Notes: generated from the sequence alone by a model not told the origin. A stretch of 64,000 bases of DNA from Halanaerobium sp964649895 (GCA_964649895.1 CAZYRX010000004.1:17814-81813); one strand, 5' to 3'; positions 42,119-51,467 are shown, counted from the first letter of the stretch. Numbers and translations are program-made.

Positions 42119-42787
42119 ATGAAAGACTATCTTAAAAGACAGCTGGGATTATTTTCTGAAGATGAAAGAGAACTGATTTCTGATTTAAATGTTATGATAG
42201 CTGGTGCAGGTGGACTTGGTACTAATCAAGCTATTCAACTTCAGAGGATAGGAATTAATAAGATTTATCTTTATGACTATGATCAGGTTGAATTATCTAA
42301 TTTGAATCGCCAGCTCTGCTACGGCAGAGAGGATATTGGCAGATATAAAGTTGAAGCTTCACTTGAATTTCTGCAGAGTTTTAATCTCGAAACAGAGATT
42401 ATTCCTAAACAGGAAAAAATAACTGAGAAAACTGAATTACCTGCAGACATTGATATAATTTTTGATGCTCTAGATAATTTTGAGACACGTTTTATCTTAG
42501 AAGATTTAGCTGCAAAAAATAATTTAGCTCTGATTCATGCTGGTGTTGAAGGGTTTTTTGCTCAGCTGATGCTTATACTGCCGGAGAGTAAGACTTCTCT
42601 TAAAGATATTTTCGCGGGAGCTCAAAAAGGTGATGTACCAGATGTTTTTTCACCAGCTGTTACAATTACAGCTGCATTTCAAGTAATTGAGGCTGTGAAA
42701 TATCTTTTAGACAGAAAAGAAGCTCTTGAAAATGAAATTCTTCATATTGATATGATCAATAATGAAATTGATAGAATCAGATTATAG
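42119..42787 (+). CDS. ThiF/MoeB-like E1 adenylyltransferase
   Basis: A 222-residue E1-like enzyme. The ATP site GAGGLGTNQAIQLQRIG is followed by LYDYDQVELSNLNRQLCY (Asp and Arg finger region), DIGRYKVEAS and FDALDNFETRF. It lacks the rhodanese domain and the usual CxxC zinc pairs of larger MoeB proteins. It should activate the C-terminal Gly of the MoaD-like protein encoded immediately before. Hairpin 42835-42866 ends the operon. Confidence 0.88.
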   Translation: MKDYLKRQLGLFSEDERELISDLNVMIAGAGGLGTNQAIQLQRIGINKIYLYDYDQVELSNLNRQLCYGREDIGRYKVEASLEFLQSFNLETEIIPKQEKITEKTELPADIDIIFDALDNFETRFILEDLAAKNNLALIHAGVEGFFAQLMLILPESKTSLKDIFAGAQKGDVPDVFSPAVTITAAFQVIEAVKYLLDRKEALENEILHIDMINNEIDRIRL

Positions 42788-42834
42788 TCTTGATTTTAAG
42801 AATAATTAAGTTTAAAATATATATAATGATGTTT

Positions 42835-42866
42835 TATAAGCCCTGCTTCGATAGAGGGCTTTATTT
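42835..42866 (+). terminator. Terminator of the AOR operon
   Basis: AAGCCCT (42838-42844) pairs with AGGGCTT (42855-42861), loop GCTTCGATAG; TATTT follows. Confidence 0.75.
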
Positions 42867-42942
42867 AATGTATAATAAAACTAAAATCAGCTATAATTAT
42901 CAGTCGGCAGCAGTGCTTTTTGAGGAGAGGAGGTTAAAAAAT

Positions 42943-43704
42943 ATGACTGCAGAAATATATCACTTATTTCACAGTGGAACAGTAGTAAAATATAATAATA
43001 AATTATATATATTTGATTATTATAAAGATGAGCTGGATTCGGAATCTGAGCAAGATGATAATTTAAGTTCATTGGAAAAAGGTATAATTAGACGAGATAG
43101 TTTTGAGGATATAGAAGAAACAATTATTTTTGTCAGCCATGATCATCACGATCATTATAATAAAGTTATTTTTGATTGGGAAGATTATTGTCATAACTGT
43201 ACATATATTTTAGCTGATCAGGTAAATTTAGAAGCGGAGCTGAGTTCCAAAGATAATCTTTATCAAATTGAAGCAGATCAAGAATTGAGATTAGAGGATT
43301 TGACTGTTAAAACTTATGGAAGTACAGATGAAGGTGTTTCGTTTTTAGTGAAAGCAGATGGGCTCAATATTTTTCATGCTGGAGATTTAAATTGGTGGAA
43401 GTGGAAAAAATTTAGTCACAGAGTACAAAAAAGAGAAGAAAGAGGGTTCAAAAGAGAGATTGACAAGATAATTGGAGAGAAAATTGATATAGCCTTTGTG
43501 CCTGTAGATCCAAGATTAGAGGAATATTATTATCTTGCAGGAGAATATTTCATAGAGCAGATAAAACCTGGGATCTTTATTCCCATTCATTTTTCTTCTA
43601 ATTTTAAAATAACAAAGAAGTTTAAGAGTAAAATGGCTGCTGGTCTAAAAACTGAAATAGCTGAGATAGGAAAAAGAGGAGAAAAGATATTCTATAAAAT
43701 TTAA
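42943..43704 (+). CDS. MBL-fold metal-dependent hydrolase
   Basis: A 253-residue protein starting at ATG 42943 behind AGGAGGT (42927-42933); a longer open frame back to 42790 covers the terminator and is not translated. The metal motif SHDHHDHYNKVIFDW, then HAGDLNWWKW and FIPIHFSSNF show a beta-lactamase fold related to the UlaG-like branch (Lactamase_B_3). Substrate unknown; such proteins range from lactonases to phosphodiesterases. It appears to be a single gene. Confidence 0.8.
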   Translation: MTAEIYHLFHSGTVVKYNNKLYIFDYYKDELDSESEQDDNLSSLEKGIIRRDSFEDIEETIIFVSHDHHDHYNKVIFDWEDYCHNCTYILADQVNLEAELSSKDNLYQIEADQELRLEDLTVKTYGSTDEGVSFLVKADGLNIFHAGDLNWWKWKKFSHRVQKREERGFKREIDKIIGEKIDIAFVPVDPRLEEYYYLAGEYFIEQIKPGIFIPIHFSSNFKITKKFKSKMAAGLKTEIAEIGKRGEKIFYKI

Positions 43705-43832
43705 ATTATTAGCGAACTATTGGCAGCTTTTTTGAGGCTTATTTTGTAGTATAAAAATGTTTTTATAATTCTAAAGCATAAGAGTTTTCTATTGTTATTT
43801 TAATTGAAAATAATATTACAAAATGATATAGT

Positions 43833-43872
43833 TATAGTATAGTATTTTACAAATACTATACTATATTTTTTT
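43833..43872 (+). terminator. Perfect palindrome with T-run
   Basis: A 15-bp perfect stem (43833-43847 with 43851-43865), loop TAC, then seven T. The stem is nearly all A/T, and it lies 130 nt after the MBL gene and about 90 nt before the amidohydrolase. It may end the former or attenuate the latter. Confidence 0.65.
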
Positions 43873-43958
43873 GTATATAAATTTAGTAATTTAACATACT
43901 AAATTTGGCTTTAGATAATTTTGCCAAATTAAAACCTGAAAATTGAGGAGATATTATT

Positions 43959-45107
43959 ATGATAGCTATTATAAATGGAGAAATTTATACAATGTCAGGT
44001 AGAACAATTAAAAATGGCATTATTTTGATTGATCAAGGAATAATTGAAGAAATAGGAAAAGATATTGAGATACCAGAAAGTGCTGAAATTATTGATGTAA
44101 CAGGGAAAATAATTATACCAGGTATTATTGATGCACATACACATCTAGGTATTGATGAAGCAGGTGTTGGTTGGGAAGGAAAAGATTATAATGAAATGAC
44201 AAATCCAGTTACTCCACATCTGCGGGCCATTGATGCAGTGAATCCAAGAGAAGATGGATTAAAAATTGCAAGAGAAAATGGCATTACATCAGTAATGACT
44301 AGTCCAGGCAGTGCAAATGTCCTTGGAGGAGAAGCAGCTGCTATAAAAACTGCAGGAGATTTTATTGATGAGATGATTATTAAAGCTCCAGTTGGCATAA
44401 AAGCTGCCTTTGGTGAAAATCCAAAAAAAGTATATACAGAAAGAAAAGAAGCCCCGGGAACTAGAATGGGAATTGCAGCACTTTTAAGAGAGGTATTAAT
44501 GGAAGCCCAGGATTATAAATTGGCAAAAGAAGATGCTGCCGAAAAAGGTGAAGTTTTTAACAGAAAGTTAAAATTTGAAAGTCTGCTAAAATTATTGAAT
44601 AAAGAAATACCGCTCAAAGCTCATGTTCATCGAGCTGATGATATTATGACTGCACTGAGAATTGCAAAAGAGTTTGATATAAATATTACACTTGAGCATT
44701 GTACAGAAGGTCATTTAGCTGCCCACAAGATAGCAGAAGCAGGAGCACCAGCTGTGGTTGGACCCTCTCTTACAGGTAAGGTTAAGGTCGAGCTCAAAGA
44801 ACAGGATTTTAAAACAGCTGCTCTACTTGCTGAAGCCGGAGTAAAAATAGCCCTAGTCAGTGATCATCCTGTTACACCGACAGAAAGACTTCCTTTATAT
44901 GCTGCATTAGCTGTCAAATCGGGTCTTAATAAAGATGAGGCTTTAAAAGCAATAACGATCAATCCAGCAGAAATTTTAGGTATAGCGGATCGAGTTGGCA
45001 GTTTAGAAAAAGGAAAAGATGCTGATCTTGTGATCTTTAATGGAGAGCCATTAGATTTTAACAGCTCCATAGGAAAGGTAATGATAAATGGCAGATTTAT
45101 AAATTAA
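43959..45107 (+). CDS. Amidohydrolase-superfamily protein (imidazolonepropionase/dipeptidase-like)
   Basis: A 382-residue metal-dependent hydrolase. It begins with the beta-sandwich part (IAIINGEIYTMSGRTIKNGIILI), then the metal motif GIIDAHTHLGIDEAGVGWEG, later LKAHVHRADD, TLEHCTEGHLA and the Asp in VSDHPVTP (last ligand), and ends in the usual NGEPLDFNSSIGKVMINGR. Its members hydrolyse C-N bonds in cyclic amides or in dipeptides. It is 47 nt upstream of a peptide ABC transporter, so it likely acts on what that system imports (inference). Confidence 0.82.
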   Translation: MIAIINGEIYTMSGRTIKNGIILIDQGIIEEIGKDIEIPESAEIIDVTGKIIIPGIIDAHTHLGIDEAGVGWEGKDYNEMTNPVTPHLRAIDAVNPREDGLKIARENGITSVMTSPGSANVLGGEAAAIKTAGDFIDEMIIKAPVGIKAAFGENPKKVYTERKEAPGTRMGIAALLREVLMEAQDYKLAKEDAAEKGEVFNRKLKFESLLKLLNKEIPLKAHVHRADDIMTALRIAKEFDINITLEHCTEGHLAAHKIAEAGAPAVVGPSLTGKVKVELKEQDFKTAALLAEAGVKIALVSDHPVTPTERLPLYAALAVKSGLNKDEALKAITINPAEILGIADRVGSLEKGKDADLVIFNGEPLDFNSSIGKVMINGRFIN

Positions 45108-45154
45108 ATTTTTAGAATAATTTTTTCAAAAACATGAGGAGGTAGTAATTAAAA

Positions 45155-46696
45155 ATGAAGAAGAGTACAGAATTATTAAGTTTTTTATTAGTTTTATTAA
45201 TAGGCCTTACAATTTTATTAAGTCCGACTGTTGGAGCTCAAGAAATAAAAAAAGGTGGTACACTCTCAATTACAGATTTTTCTTTTGCAAGTGCTAGAAC
45301 ACTTGACCCACATATTGCACAGGCAGCAGGTTCAATGCGTTTTATAGAAAACCTCTATAATACACTGTTGAAATACAAAAAGGGTGAATATGGTAGTCTA
45401 GAAGGTGATTTAGTAGAAGAGTATAGTATTTCAGATGATGGAAAAGTATACAAATTTCAAATTCATAAGGGAGTTAAGTTTCATAATGGTGATGACTTAA
45501 CAGCTGAAGATGTAAAATACTCCATCGAAAGAATCATTGATAAAGAAGTTAGAGCTCAGCATTTTGATGCTGTAGATAACATAGAAGTAATTGACGATCT
45601 AAATCTTGAGATAACTTTAAAAGAACCTGTAGCTCCATTTTTAACTTATCTGGCTTATCCTATGAATGCAGTTGTTAATAAAACTATTGTTGAGGCCAAT
45701 GATGGTTCATTAAATAATGCTGATGCAGGTAGTGGACCCTTTAAATTAAATGTTTGGGAAAGAGATCAATTTTTGGTTCTAGATAAATTTGAAGATTATT
45801 TTGAAGAAGGTAAACCTTATTTAAATAGAGTTTATTTAAAGCCGATTGATGATGAAACAGCAAGAACTACCGCTTTAAGAAATGACGAACTTGATATTAT
45901 ACTTCAGGTTTCAGCAAAAAACATTGACAGACTTGCTCAATATCCAAATATTAATGTGGAATCTGTTGCAGGTACTTATTGGGAGTATTTAGGTTTAAAT
46001 ACCAAGACTGGTCCTTTATCTGACAAAAAAGTACGCCAAGCTATTGCCTGGGCGGTTAATAGAGATACTTTAAATCAGATGGTCAAATTTGCTAAAGCAA
46101 CACCTTTAACTGGTGGACCAATCCCTCCAGGTCACTGGGCAGATGATGAATTAAAAGTATATCCAGCTCAGGACCTTGATAAAGCAAGAGAACTTCTTGC
46201 AGAAACAGATTATAGTAATGGTTTTGATACAACACTAATAGTTCTTTCTAATCCTGATCAGTTAAATGCTGCTCAGGTGATTAAAGCTCAATTAGCTTCA
46301 ATTGGGATCAATGTTGAAATTAGATCATTAGAATCATCAGTCTATTTTGAAAATCTTGGTAGTGGAGATTTTGAGATGACAGTTATCGGCTGGGTAGGTT
46401 TTGTTGATCCTGACGAGTATTTGTATAATATTTTCCATACAGATGGTATCTGGAATCAGCAGTCATATTCTAATAAGGAAGTAGATGCTCTGCTTGAAGA
46501 AGGCAGAAGAGTAAGTGATAAAGAAGAACGGAGAAAAATTTATAGAGAAGCACAGAGAATGATTGCCGAAGATGCTCCAATGGTATTTTTATATGTAAAT
46601 CCACAGGCATCTGCAATGCAGCAATCTGTAAGAGGTTTTGATGTTAATCCAACTGTATCAACAATTTCTCTAGCGGAAACATGGATAGATGAATAA
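45155..46696 (+). CDS. Peptide ABC transporter solute-binding protein (DppA/OppA-like)
   Basis: A 513-residue extracellular protein, SBP_bac_5 family. The N-terminal signal ends around VGAQE (residue 30); the mature start KKGGTLSITDFSFASARTLDPH is typical. Further markers are YKFQIHKGVKFHNGDDLTAEDVKYSIERI and VRQAIAWAVNRDT. I see no lipobox Cys, so attachment to the membrane would rely on the uncleaved helix or another protein. A hairpin after the stop separates it from the permease genes. Confidence 0.92.
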   Translation: MKKSTELLSFLLVLLIGLTILLSPTVGAQEIKKGGTLSITDFSFASARTLDPHIAQAAGSMRFIENLYNTLLKYKKGEYGSLEGDLVEEYSISDDGKVYKFQIHKGVKFHNGDDLTAEDVKYSIERIIDKEVRAQHFDAVDNIEVIDDLNLEITLKEPVAPFLTYLAYPMNAVVNKTIVEANDGSLNNADAGSGPFKLNVWERDQFLVLDKFEDYFEEGKPYLNRVYLKPIDDETARTTALRNDELDIILQVSAKNIDRLAQYPNINVESVAGTYWEYLGLNTKTGPLSDKKVRQAIAWAVNRDTLNQMVKFAKATPLTGGPIPPGHWADDELKVYPAQDLDKARELLAETDYSNGFDTTLIVLSNPDQLNAAQVIKAQLASIGINVEIRSLESSVYFENLGSGDFEMTVIGWVGFVDPDEYLYNIFHTDGIWNQQSYSNKEVDALLEEGRRVSDKEERRKIYREAQRMIAEDAPMVFLYVNPQASAMQQSVRGFDVNPTVSTISLAETWIDE

Positions 46697-46725
46697 TAAC
46701 AATTATTAGTCTGGATTTTAATAAA

Positions 46726-46770
46726 GTCAAAGCCGGCCTCAATTAGGTTCGGTTTTGACTTTTGATTTTT
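46726..46770 (+). terminator. Intercistronic hairpin after the peptide-binding-protein gene
   Basis: GTCAAAGCCGG (46726-46736) pairs with the region ending CGGTTTTGAC (46759), with G-T pairs; TTTTGATTTTT follows. It leaves 24 nt before the permease start, so read-through must feed the rest of the operon. Confidence 0.65.
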
Positions 46771-46793
46771 AATTAGATGGAGGGTTTTAGTAA

Positions 46794-47735
46794 ATGTGGA
46801 GATACATAACAAAAAGAATTTTGGTAGCAATACCTGTTTTAATTGGGATTTCTATTGTTGCTTTTTTCCTGATCAGACTTGTACCTGGAGATACAATTAC
46901 AGCTCTGCTGGGTGCAAATTACAATCCTGAACAGGCGGCTGTATTAAGGGCAGAATATGGTCTTGATAAACCACTGGTTATACAGTATTTTATCTGGATT
47001 ACCAATCTATTTAAAGGTGATTTAGGAAAGTCATTTTTTACTAACCAGGGTGTACTAACATCAATTATAGAAAGGCTGCCTGTTACAATAGAGCTGATGA
47101 TTATGAGTTTTTTGTACAGTGTTTTTATTGCTATTCCTTTGGGTGCAGCTGCTTCTCTTAAAAAGAATTCGCTGCTTGATTATTCGGCAAGTTTTTTAGG
47201 GCTGCTTGGTGTTTCTATACCAAATTTTTGGCTTGGAACAATATTTATTTTAGTTTTTTCACTATTTTTAGGTTGGTTTCCTTCTGGAGGATTTGTGAGT
47301 TTTTTTGAAAATCCAATATTAAATTTGAGGTATATGGCACTGCCATCAATTGCATTGGGTGCTTCGGTTGGAGCAGTTGTTATGCGAATGACTCGTTCTT
47401 CAATGCTTGAAGTATTAAAACAGGATTATATAGAAATGGCAAGAGCAAAGGGTGTAACAAGAAAAATGCTGATTATAAGTCATGCTCTAAAAAATGCTCT
47501 TATCCCAGTTATAACAGTTTTAGGAATTCAGATGGGCTATCTTCTTGGTGGTTCTGTAATTATTGAGAAAATATTTTCGCTGCCTGGAGTAGGAAGACTT
47601 ACTCTGCAGTCAATTACAAATAGAGATTATATTTTAATGCAGGGTTGTATATTATTTGTTGCTTTTGGATTTGTAACAATTAATTTAATTGTAGACATAA
47701 TTTATGCAGTGATAAATCCACAGATAAGATATTAA
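46794..47735 (+). CDS. Peptide ABC transporter permease (DppB/OppB-like)
   Basis: A 313-residue permease with six membrane helices. It starts with MWRYITKRILVAIPVLIGISIVAF and has the long first extracellular loop (DTITALLGANYNPEQAAVLRAEYGLDKPL) and the EAA loop EMARAKGVTRKMLIISHALKNALIPVI. Pairs with the downstream OppC-type permease. GGAGG is present before ATG 46794. Confidence 0.93.
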   Translation: MWRYITKRILVAIPVLIGISIVAFFLIRLVPGDTITALLGANYNPEQAAVLRAEYGLDKPLVIQYFIWITNLFKGDLGKSFFTNQGVLTSIIERLPVTIELMIMSFLYSVFIAIPLGAAASLKKNSLLDYSASFLGLLGVSIPNFWLGTIFILVFSLFLGWFPSGGFVSFFENPILNLRYMALPSIALGASVGAVVMRMTRSSMLEVLKQDYIEMARAKGVTRKMLIISHALKNALIPVITVLGIQMGYLLGGSVIIEKIFSLPGVGRLTLQSITNRDYILMQGCILFVAFGFVTINLIVDIIYAVINPQIRY

Positions 47736-47748
47736 AGGAGGAAGGTTT

Positions 47749-48588
47749 TTGAAGGAATTTTGGCATCGTTTTTATAAAAATAAATTAGCTTTTAGTGGAC
47801 TGGTAATTCTGCTGATTTTTTTAATAATGGCATTATTTGCCCCTTTTCTTGCACCCTATGATCCCTATCAGATGAATCCAGGTGCAATGCTTAATGCTCC
47901 AAGTTCTGATCATTTTTTTGGAACTGATCAGTTTGGAAGAGATATCTTGAGCAGAATAATATATGGAAGCCGTATTTCATTTAAGGTAGGTATTATATCT
48001 GTTGGTATATCGCTATTTATTGGTGTTAGTATGGGTATAGTTGCAGGTTATTATGGGGGAATACTGGATAATATTATTTCGAGAATTATGGATGTTATGT
48101 TTTCTTTTCCGCAAATTTTTCTAGCTCTAGTTATTATGGCAGTATTGGGAACAAGCTCTACCAATCTTATGATAGCAATTGGACTTGTCTATATTCCGAT
48201 TTTCGGTCGTATTGCTAGAGGTTCTGTACTTTCGATTAAAGATTCACTTTACATTGAGGCGGCCAATTCGATTGGAGTAAATAATTTAGTAATTATGATA
48301 AGACATATTCTTCCCAATATTATGGCCCCAATAATTGTTCAGACAACCCTATCATTTGGATTCGCTATTAGGGCTGAAGCAGCACTTAGCTTTTTGGGTT
48401 TAGGTGTGGAAGCAGACGTGCCTTCCTGGGGAATTATGCTTAATCAGGGTAAAGACTGGATGGAGATGGCCTGGTGGAATGCTGTTTTCCCAGGACTATC
48501 TGCTACCTTAGCAATCCTGAGTTTCAATATACTTGGTGATGGTTTAAGAGATGCTCTTGATCCCAGATTAAGAAATGACATAGATTAA
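47749..48588 (+). CDS. Peptide ABC transporter permease (DppC/OppC-like)
   Basis: A 279-residue permease starting at TTG 47749 behind AAAGGAGG. It shows the N-terminal FWHRFYKNKLAFSGLVILL (OppC_N domain), FGTDQFGRDILSRIIYGSRIS, the EAA loop EAANSIGVNNLVIMIRHILPNI and the terminal GDGLRDALDPRLR typical of DppC/OppC. Spacing of 13 nt to the previous stop shows coupling. Confidence 0.93.
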   Translation: MKEFWHRFYKNKLAFSGLVILLIFLIMALFAPFLAPYDPYQMNPGAMLNAPSSDHFFGTDQFGRDILSRIIYGSRISFKVGIISVGISLFIGVSMGIVAGYYGGILDNIISRIMDVMFSFPQIFLALVIMAVLGTSSTNLMIAIGLVYIPIFGRIARGSVLSIKDSLYIEAANSIGVNNLVIMIRHILPNIMAPIIVQTTLSFGFAIRAEAALSFLGLGVEADVPSWGIMLNQGKDWMEMAWWNAVFPGLSATLAILSFNILGDGLRDALDPRLRNDID

Positions 48589-48604
48589 TAGGAGAGGATG
48601 TAAT

Positions 48605-49585
48605 TTGTCAAATTTACTTGAAGTTAAGAGATTAAAAACATATTTCAATACAAATAGTGGATTGGTTAAAGCGGTTGATGGAATAAATTTTTCACTTGAA
48701 AAAAATGAAATTTTATCAATAGTAGGTGAGTCAGGTTGTGGAAAAAGTGTTACTTCAAAAACTATTTTGGGTCTAATTGGTTCAAAAAAAAATGAAATTG
48801 TTGAGGGAGAGGTTCTTTTTAAAGGAGAAGACTTACTTGAAAAGAATTACAGTCAGATGAGAAAAATTAGAGGTAAAGAGATATCTACTGTTTTTCAGGA
48901 TCCTATGACTTCTTTAAACCCACTTCATAAAGTTGGTGCCCAAATTGCAGAAGTGCTGAGAATTCATGAAAACATGAATAAAAAGCAGGCAAATATAAGA
49001 GCGGTAGAAATGCTTGAAAAAGTTGGGATTCCTTCTGCAGAATCAAGAGCTGATCAGTACCCACACCAATTTAGTGGAGGTATGAGGCAGAGGGCGATTA
49101 TTGCTATGGCACTTGCCTGCAAACCTGATCTTTTAATTGCTGATGAACCGACAACTGCTCTTGATGTGACAATTCAGGCTCAAATTTTAGACCTGCTCAA
49201 AGAGCTGCGTGATGATTTAGGTACAGCAATTATTATTATTACTCATGATCTTGGTGTAGTTGCTGAGGTAAGTGATAGTGTTGCAGTAATGTATGCAGGC
49301 AGGCTTGCCGAAAAAGCTCCTGTAAAAAAACTTTTTTCCGAACCACTACATCCATATACACAAGGATTATTGAAATCTATTCCTAAACCTGGCAGCAGAA
49401 AAAGACTTGAACCTATTGAAGGGCAGCCGCCAGATCTGCATGATTTAAAAGTGGGCTGTAATTTTGAAGAGCGCTGCAAATTTGCTTTTGAAAAATGCAA
49501 AGAATTAAGTCCAGAGATGGAATTAAGAGCAGCTGAACATCTGGTTTCCTGCTGGCTCTATGAGGAGGGAACTGTTAATGGATGA
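48605..49585 (+). CDS. Peptide ABC transporter ATPase (DppD/OppD-like)
   Basis: A 326-residue ATPase starting at TTG 48605. Walker A GESGCGKSVTSK, Q-loop STVFQDPMTSLNP, signature FSGGMRQRAIIAMAL, Walker B LLIADEPTTALD and the H-loop ITHDL are intact. The C-terminal oligopeptide extension carries Cys residues (GCNFEERCKFAFEKC, VSCWLY), as in members with a small [4Fe-4S] site. Its last 8 nt overlap the next gene. Confidence 0.94.
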   Translation: MSNLLEVKRLKTYFNTNSGLVKAVDGINFSLEKNEILSIVGESGCGKSVTSKTILGLIGSKKNEIVEGEVLFKGEDLLEKNYSQMRKIRGKEISTVFQDPMTSLNPLHKVGAQIAEVLRIHENMNKKQANIRAVEMLEKVGIPSAESRADQYPHQFSGGMRQRAIIAMALACKPDLLIADEPTTALDVTIQAQILDLLKELRDDLGTAIIIITHDLGVVAEVSDSVAVMYAGRLAEKAPVKKLFSEPLHPYTQGLLKSIPKPGSRKRLEPIEGQPPDLHDLKVGCNFEERCKFAFEKCKELSPEMELRAAEHLVSCWLYEEGTVNG

Positions 49586-50588
49586 TTTAAAGAAAATAGA
49601 AGCAGTGCAGAATGATTTTTATCAGCATAAAGAAAAACTGCTTGAAATAAAAAATCTTAAAAAACATTTTATATCTCAAAAAGGTCTTTTCTTTGGTAAA
49701 GAAGTTCGGGTTAAAGCAGTAGATGGTTTAAATTTTGATATCTATAAGGGAGAGACTTTAGGTATTGTTGGTGAATCAGGCTGTGGTAAATCTACAACCG
49801 GTAGGCTGCTTTTGAGATTAATTGAAGCAACTGAAGGAAAAATTGATTTTGATGGTATTGATCTAATGAATCTGAGAGAAAGAGAACTTAAAAAGATGCG
49901 GCGAAGATTCCAAATGGTTTTTCAGGATCCTTTTGCATCTTTAAATCCAAGGATGAAAATAAAAAATATTGTTGCTGAACCTATGAAAACACATGGATTA
50001 TATAAAGATAACCGCAAAGAAAAAGTTGCAGAACTGCTTGATGCTGTAGGTATTTCAAAGAGCTATCTCGATAGATATCCACACGAGTTTTCTGGAGGTC
50101 AGAGGCAGAGAATAGGCATTGCTAGAGCTCTTGCAGCTGACCCCCAATTTATTGTCGCTGATGAACCGGTAGCAGCACTTGATGTTTCTATCCAGGCCCA
50201 GATATTAAATTTGATGAATGATCTTCAGGCAGAATTTGGACTAACCTATTTATTTATTGCACATGATTTAAGTGTCGTTCAGTACATAAGTGATAGAATT
50301 GGGGTTATGTATCTAGGGAAAATGGTTGAGTTAGCAGAGAGTGATGTTATTTATGATAATCCACTCCACCCTTATACACAGGCATTATTATCAGCTATTC
50401 CTTTACCTGACCCTGAAGTGAAAACCGAAAGAGAAAGGCTGACAGGTGAGGTTCCAAGTCCTATAAATCCACCTTCTGGCTGTAGTTTTCATACAAGATG
50501 TCCACATGCTTTTGAACGCTGTCAAATAGAAACTCCTGAGTTTAGAGAGGTAGAAAAAAATCATTTTGCTGCCTGTCATCTTTATTAA
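49578..50588 (+). CDS. Peptide ABC transporter ATPase (DppF/OppF-like)
   Basis: A 336-residue ATPase. ATG 49578 is chosen, with AGGAGGGA at 49563-49570; ATG 49560 precedes that SD. Walker A GESGCGKSTTGR, QMVFQDPFASLNPR, FSGGQRQRIGIARAL, FIVADEPVAALDVS and IAHDL are intact. The C-terminal Cys-rich end (GCSFHTRCPHAFERC ... AACHLY) is like that of OppD above. It completes a five-gene peptide importer. Confidence 0.94.
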   Translation: MDDLKKIEAVQNDFYQHKEKLLEIKNLKKHFISQKGLFFGKEVRVKAVDGLNFDIYKGETLGIVGESGCGKSTTGRLLLRLIEATEGKIDFDGIDLMNLRERELKKMRRRFQMVFQDPFASLNPRMKIKNIVAEPMKTHGLYKDNRKEKVAELLDAVGISKSYLDRYPHEFSGGQRQRIGIARALAADPQFIVADEPVAALDVSIQAQILNLMNDLQAEFGLTYLFIAHDLSVVQYISDRIGVMYLGKMVELAESDVIYDNPLHPYTQALLSAIPLPDPEVKTERERLTGEVPSPINPPSGCSFHTRCPHAFERCQIETPEFREVEKNHFAACHLY

Positions 50589-50711
50589 TAAAATAAAGAA
50601 GTACTGTTTCTAGTATTTAATGAAGTTTACAAAATGACAGCAGAAAATTACATCAAATATAATTTTTGATATAGGTAGAGTTTTTAAGATGATTACTAAT
50701 GGAGGTAAATT

Positions 50712-51365
50712 ATGCTGAGCAAAGATTTAATCAATACATTTTCTATAGTCGCCTATGACCCAGAAAATAGAGAATGGGGAGTGGGAGTAGCTTCTAAATT
50801 TTTAGCAGTTGGATCGATGGTTCCCTGGGCCAGAGCAGAAGTTGGAGCAGTTGCAACTCAAGCGTGGGGTAATCCCAATTATGGACCAGATGGTCTTGAT
50901 TTATTAGCAGAAGGTAAAAAACCAGAAGAGGTTATAAAAATATTGACCGAAGCCGACAGCCGCAGAGAATACAGACAGCTGGCAGTAATCGATAAAGATG
51001 GTAATACCGATGTTCATACTGGAAACCAGTGCTCTGAATGGGCAGGAAGTATTGAAAGAAAAAATTATGCTGTTCAGGGTAATCTTCTTGTCAGCAGAGA
51101 AACTCTAGTAAAAATGGCAGAAAGTTTTGAATATACCTCTGGTAAATTTTCTGATAGAATCATTGCGAGTTTAGAAGCTGGACAAAAAGCAGGAGGAGAT
51201 AAAAGAGGGAAGCAGGCAGCAGCTTTATTTGTTGTTAAAAAAGATTGTGGAATAAACAATCTTGATGACCGCTATATTGACCTCAGAGTAGATGATCATA
51301 CTAATCCAATTAAAGAACTAAAAAGGCTGCTTAAATTATTTTATCAGCAGCGTAATGACTGTTAA
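50712..51365 (+). CDS. DUF1028 family protein (predicted Ntn-hydrolase fold)
   Basis: A 217-residue protein that begins with MLSKDLINTFSIVAYDPENREWGVGVASKFLAVGS (read in parts); it matches DUF1028 by TFSIVA, GVGVASKFLAVG, GAVATQAWGNPNYGP and YAVQGNLL. If it is an Ntn hydrolase, the Thr in NTFSIVA would be the candidate nucleophile after N-terminal processing; this is inference. It follows the peptide importer by 124 nt. Co-occurrence with peptide transport and an amidohydrolase suggests action on imported peptides or cell-wall-derived amides. Confidence 0.8.
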   Translation: MLSKDLINTFSIVAYDPENREWGVGVASKFLAVGSMVPWARAEVGAVATQAWGNPNYGPDGLDLLAEGKKPEEVIKILTEADSRREYRQLAVIDKDGNTDVHTGNQCSEWAGSIERKNYAVQGNLLVSRETLVKMAESFEYTSGKFSDRIIASLEAGQKAGGDKRGKQAAALFVVKKDCGINNLDDRYIDLRVDDHTNPIKELKRLLKLFYQQRNDC

Positions 51366-51379
51366 AAATTATTAATAAT

Positions 51380-51408
51380 TTGGTTTAAAAAATTTTAGAT
51401 GGTATAAT
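51380..51408 (+). promoter_or_regulatory. Sigma-A promoter of the fructokinase gene
   Basis: TTGGTT (51380-51385), 17-nt spacer, TATAAT (51403-51408). Confidence 0.6.
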
Positions 51409-51467
51409 TTTAGTGAACAATAAATGGATTTGATCCAGTTCTTACAATTCAAAAAGGAGGGGTTTTA

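Noticed and set aside
42790..42942. N-terminal extension of the MBL-fold protein
   Set aside because: It would cover the AOR-operon terminator and the true SD; ATG 42943 aligns with the family start.
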